A DNA stretch of 64,000 bases from Coriobacteriaceae bacterium AM113-163 (GTDB taxonomy: Bacteria; Actinomycetota; Coriobacteriia; Coriobacteriales; Coriobacteriaceae), in contig JAQDWB010000013.1 of NCBI GenBank assembly GCA_027673765.1, forward strand, positions 1 through 64,000, given 5' to 3'. The first letter of the stretch is position 1, and each line of letters starts with the position of its first letter. This document shows positions 61,446 to 64,000 of this stretch, piece after piece. Below the pieces are notes generated by a model. That model was not told where the DNA came from and made no database searches. It saw only the letters and a list, made by a program, of their open reading frames with translations. The position numbers and the translations under genes were made by a program.

Positions 61446-62069
61446 TTACGCGTTGACGGCCATCGAGTGCTGGCCTGACTTTTCCAAGTACTCGGCAAAC
61501 TTGGCTTCGTCGCCCTTGTTCTGGTACTGCAGGGCCAGCAGGTACTCCAAGCGGCAGCGCTTGACCGGGTCGTCGCCGACATCCTCGAGCATGCGCTCCA
61601 GCTCGGGAATGTCGTTGTGACGCTTGAGGATCATCGTGTCGTACATCAGCTGGCACTCGTGCGCGACCGCCTCGGCCTGACCGCCCTCAAAGCCCTTGAT
61701 TTCGTGCAGCAGCTCCTTGGACTTTTTGCGGTCCTCCTGGCCAACGTAGTAGTTAAAGGCCTTGATCACCAGGTCGACGCGCTGCATCTTGGGCAGGTTG
61801 AGTCCCAGCAGCAGGTCGAACATCTCGCCGGCGCGCTCGTGGTCCTCGCGCAGCAGATAGGAGTTCAGACGCAGGTAGTCGCGGTTGTAGCGCGGGTACA
61901 GCATGCTGGTGAGTTTGCCGTCGAGCAAACGATCGAACTCGGCCCACTGTTTGGCGGCCATCAACTGTTGCAGGCGTTTAAACGTAGTGCGTTTTTTGAC
62001 GCTAAAGAACACCGACACGGCGATACAGATGATAACGACGGCGGTCCAGAGTGTGCGGGAATCGGGCAT
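61446..62069 (-). CDS. Membrane-anchored TPR-like protein of unknown function
   Basis: 207 residues. One N-terminal membrane helix (about 7-23; LWTAVVIICIAVSVFFSV), then an all-helical cytoplasmic part with paired helices typical of TPR repeats (WAEFDRLLDGKL, DHERAGEMFDLLLGLNL, YLLALQYQNKGDEAKFAEYLEKSG). AAGGATCC before the ATG. Located just downstream of tRNA-Leu. Probably a protein-interaction scaffold; no partner evident. Confidence 0.8.
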   Translation of the reverse strand: MPDSRTLWTAVVIICIAVSVFFSVKKRTTFKRLQQLMAAKQWAEFDRLLDGKLTSMLYPRYNRDYLRLNSYLLREDHERAGEMFDLLLGLNLPKMQRVDLVIKAFNYYVGQEDRKKSKELLHEIKGFEGGQAEAVAHECQLMYDTMILKRHNDIPELERMLEDVGDDPVKRCRLEYLLALQYQNKGDEAKFAEYLEKSGQHSMAVNA

Positions 62070-62232
62070 GTTAGGATCCTTAGTCGCTCATAAAGCGAGC
62101 GGTATGACAACACGTACTAGATGTATTATACGCAGCGCACAAGCAAACTGGCATAAAAGCTCATCGAGGCTGAGTGCCATCGCTCGCTGCGGTACACTTA
62201 CCTAAAGTAAACCATGAAGGGAGACATTACCT

Positions 62233-62520
62233 ATGAAGAAGATCGTTTTGGCTTGCGGTGCTGGCGCTGCTACTTCCACGCTCGTTGCCCAGAAGGTCGC
62301 TACCATGCTCGACGCCAACGGTTATGCCGGCAAGTATGAGATCGTGCAGTGCGCCATCTCTGAGGCCAAGGACGCTTGCGACGAGGGCGCCGACCTGCTG
62401 ATCGCCACCACCGTTGCCCCCGAGGGCCTCACCTGCCCGTACGTGAGCGGCGTGCCCTTCATGACCGGCATGAACCGCGTCGCTGCCGAGAAGGCCGTCC
62501 TCGACGTCATGGCTCAGTAG
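62233..62520 (+). CDS. Orphan PTS EIIB component, galactitol type
   Basis: 95 residues. KKIVLACGAGAATSTLVAQKV contains the phosphorylated Cys8 in the P-loop of the GatB family. No EIIA or EIIC neighbours, so it must pair with subunits elsewhere or act in regulation. Good ribosome site AAGGGAGA. Codon use is of the preferred type, implying notable expression. Twelve bases before the next gene. Confidence 0.88.
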   Translation: MKKIVLACGAGAATSTLVAQKVATMLDANGYAGKYEIVQCAISEAKDACDEGADLLIATTVAPEGLTCPYVSGVPFMTGMNRVAAEKAVLDVMAQ

Positions 62521-62531
62521 GCGCTGACTGT

Positions 62532-62906
62532 ATGAGTGAGCAGAACGCCAATCCGGTCGAGCTCTTTGGCATGCGCGTTGCCCATGTGGGCATTAACGCC
62601 ACCGACCCGGCAGATGCCCTGGAGATCGCGGAGGTGTTCTCGACGATGATGGGCCTGCCCGTTATCGAGACCCCGGTTTCGTACTTTAACGATTCGCTGA
62701 TCGAGGTCATGAAGCAGAACGGTCGTGGCACCAAGGGCCACATCGGCTTTGCCGTCAACGACATCGATGCGGCCGAGAAGTGGTTTGCCGAGCGCGGGCT
62801 CGAGGTCAACGAGGAGTCGCGCGTGCTGCTGCCCGACGGCGGCACCAAGCTCGTGTACTTTAAGCGCGAGTTCGCCGGCTTCGCCGTGCACCTGTGCCGC
62901 GAGTAG
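62532..62906 (+). CDS. VOC (glyoxalase-like) family protein
   Basis: 124 residues, one VOC fold. HVGINATDPADALEIAEVFSTMMGLPVIE, HIGFAVNDIDAAEKWFAERGLEV and AGFAVHL resemble the C-terminal extension found on some KDPG/KHG aldolases more than methylglyoxal lyases. His at HVGIN and HIGFAV are possible metal ligands. Forms a two-gene unit with the EIIB gene, which suggests a sugar-acid link. Function uncertain. Confidence 0.75.
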   Translation: MSEQNANPVELFGMRVAHVGINATDPADALEIAEVFSTMMGLPVIETPVSYFNDSLIEVMKQNGRGTKGHIGFAVNDIDAAEKWFAERGLEVNEESRVLLPDGGTKLVYFKREFAGFAVHLCRE

Positions 62907-62930
62907 CGCACAGGCTGCTATAGCTAACGA

Positions 62931-62966
62931 AAAATGGGGTAAGGCCACGTGGCCTTACCCCATTTT
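62931..62966. terminator. Bidirectional terminator, 18-bp perfect palindrome
   Basis: 62931-62948 pairs exactly with 62949-62966 (AAAATGGGGTAAGGCCAC and its complement). It ends both the VOC gene and the convergent sensor kinase gene; its last base belongs to the kinase stop codon. Confidence 0.9.
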
Positions 62967-64000
62967 TAATGCCGAGGGGCTTCCTGCCGCGGTAGGCGAA
63001 TCGTAAAGCGGCTGCCGACGCCCTCGACTGAGGTCACGCCAATGACACCACCATGGCTATCGACGATCCACTTGGCAATGGCAAGCCCCAGACCCGAGCC
63101 CTGCGCGCCGGCATCGCGTGCGTTGTCGGCGCGGTAGAACCGTTCAAACGCGTGAGCTGCGGATTCCTGGTTCATGCCGATACCCTCGTCCTCAACACTT
63201 ATGTCGATCGTGCCTGCGCCCGCATCCGGCGCTACGCCAAACGAGATGGGCGTGCCCGCGTCCGAATACTTGGCGGCGTTTTGCACGATCACGCGCAGAG
63301 CCTGCTTCACGAGCGCCACGTCAACGGGCGCGTCGCAGCGCGGGTCGCTGACAAGCGCAGCGTCGTACGCCAGTCGATACGTGTGCGCGGCATCGATCAT
63401 CTGTGACTCCTCGCATACCTCGCCGACCAGCGCGGCCAGGTTGGTATTCGCACGCCGCAGGACCGTGCGTCCGGCGTCGCCGCGTGCCAAAAACAGCAGC
63501 TGTTCCACGAGCTCTTGCATGTGCTCGCTTTCGGCCTTGAGGGACGCGATGGATTCTGCCAGCACGTCCGGGTCGTCTTTGCCCCAGCGGTCGAGCATGT
63601 TCACGTAGCCCTGAATCACCGCGATGGGCGTGCGCAGCTCGTGGCTCGCGTCGTTGACAAAGCGCATCTGCTGCAGCTTGGCCTCTTGCATCTGGCGCAG
63701 CAGGCGGTTGAGCGCGACCTCGATGCTTGCCAGGTCGGCGTCGCCGGTGGTGACGCTCGGCGAGTCGACGCTTGCGCGCTCGATGGCCTGCTCGAGCGTT
63801 TCCATCTTGCCGCCGGAGAGCTGCATGCGGCCGAGTTCGTCCACGCGCAGGGCCAGATCGTTGAGCGGCGCCATGGTGCGGCGCACGCGGCGGGCGCCGC
63901 CGAGCATGTTGAGCACGCTGATGACCTGCCAACCCACAACTACAAGGTAGAGAGGCCATAGCGTGACGAGGTCCTGCGCGAGGGGGAAAGTCTTGGTGGT
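62966..64000 (-). CDS. Sensor histidine kinase, C-terminal part (runs off the window)
   Basis: At least 344 residues; the frame is open to the window edge, so the N-terminus is missing. A membrane helix (LVTLWPLYLVVVGWQVISVL, in view near the edge), a HAMP-like linker, H-box NDASHELRTPIAV with the phospho-accepting His, N-box VIVQNAAKYS, G1 VEDEGIGM, F-box FERFYRAD and G2 GSGLGLAIAKW. Classic HPK1-type kinase. The response regulator lies outside. Confidence 0.93.
   Translation of the reverse strand, partial: TTKTFPLAQDLVTLWPLYLVVVGWQVISVLNMLGGARRVRRTMAPLNDLALRVDELGRMQLSGGKMETLEQAIERASVDSPSVTTGDADLASIEVALNRLLRQMQEAKLQQMRFVNDASHELRTPIAVIQGYVNMLDRWGKDDPDVLAESIASLKAESEHMQELVEQLLFLARGDAGRTVLRRANTNLAALVGEVCEESQMIDAAHTYRLAYDAALVSDPRCDAPVDVALVKQALRVIVQNAAKYSDAGTPISFGVAPDAGAGTIDISVEDEGIGMNQESAAHAFERFYRADNARDAGAQGSGLGLAIAKWIVDSHGGVIGVTSVEGVGSRFTIRLPRQEAPRH

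Overview
The window is a 64 kb, high-GC, gene-dense chromosomal segment of an anaerobic gut actinobacterium of the class Coriobacteriia. Protein sequence style and gene content point to Collinsella: phosphoketolase, several sugar transport systems, a CstA peptide transporter, fused hisZG and fused tsaB-rimI-tsaD. The genus call is an inference from recognition, not from a database search.

Layout. 0.1-7 kb: a housekeeping run acpS, nnr (NAD(P)HX repair), alr, a family-4 uracil-DNA glycosylase, tsaE and a three-domain TsaB-RimI-TsaD protein. 7-10 kb: cstA behind a leader peptide and terminator that look like a branched-chain amino acid attenuator, then an IS200-type insertion. 10.3-12.5 kb: a 730-residue protein with a JetD-like TOPRIM domain at its C-terminus. 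12.5-13.5 kb: a gene-free block of inverted repeats ending in tRNA-Gln. 13.5-28 kb: a peptidoglycan-binding protein, a polyprenyl synthase, then an alpha-glucoside/maltodextrin block: PTS EIICB fused to a HAD phosphatase, a TreR-like GntR regulator, a sugar ABC importer with MsmX-type ATPase, malQ and glgP. These share TTGTTTAAACAA-like boxes and probably form one regulon. 28-36 kb: galE, a secreted coiled-coil cysteine peptidase, murB, a LacI regulator and xfp with LacI-type operators. 36-42 kb: two overlapping GntR regulators and a probable Amadori-product (fructoselysine-type) cluster of two SIS proteins and a FrlC-like epimerase. 42-51 kb: an almost complete histidine operon, hisZG-D-C-B-H-A-F-I-(small protein)-E, with a convergent PHP histidinol phosphatase. 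51-57.5 kb: a CydDC-like fused ABC exporter with a YgbA-type protein, an isolated LarC C-terminal domain, a YfcE-type phosphodiesterase and mazG. 57.5-64 kb: eno, an FtsB-like protein, ppx/gppA, tRNA-Leu, a membrane-anchored TPR-like protein, an orphan galactitol-type EIIB, a VOC protein and the 3' part of a sensor kinase gene that runs off the window.

The most unusual feature is non-coding. The intergenic spaces carry many long inverted repeats whose short core is shared between sites but whose long stems (up to 37 bp, perfect) are different at every site. Others sit next to tRNA 3' ends and carry inverted pieces of the tRNA T-arm. The cstA leader, the isolated TOPRIM gene and the multi-domain fusions are the next most interesting items.
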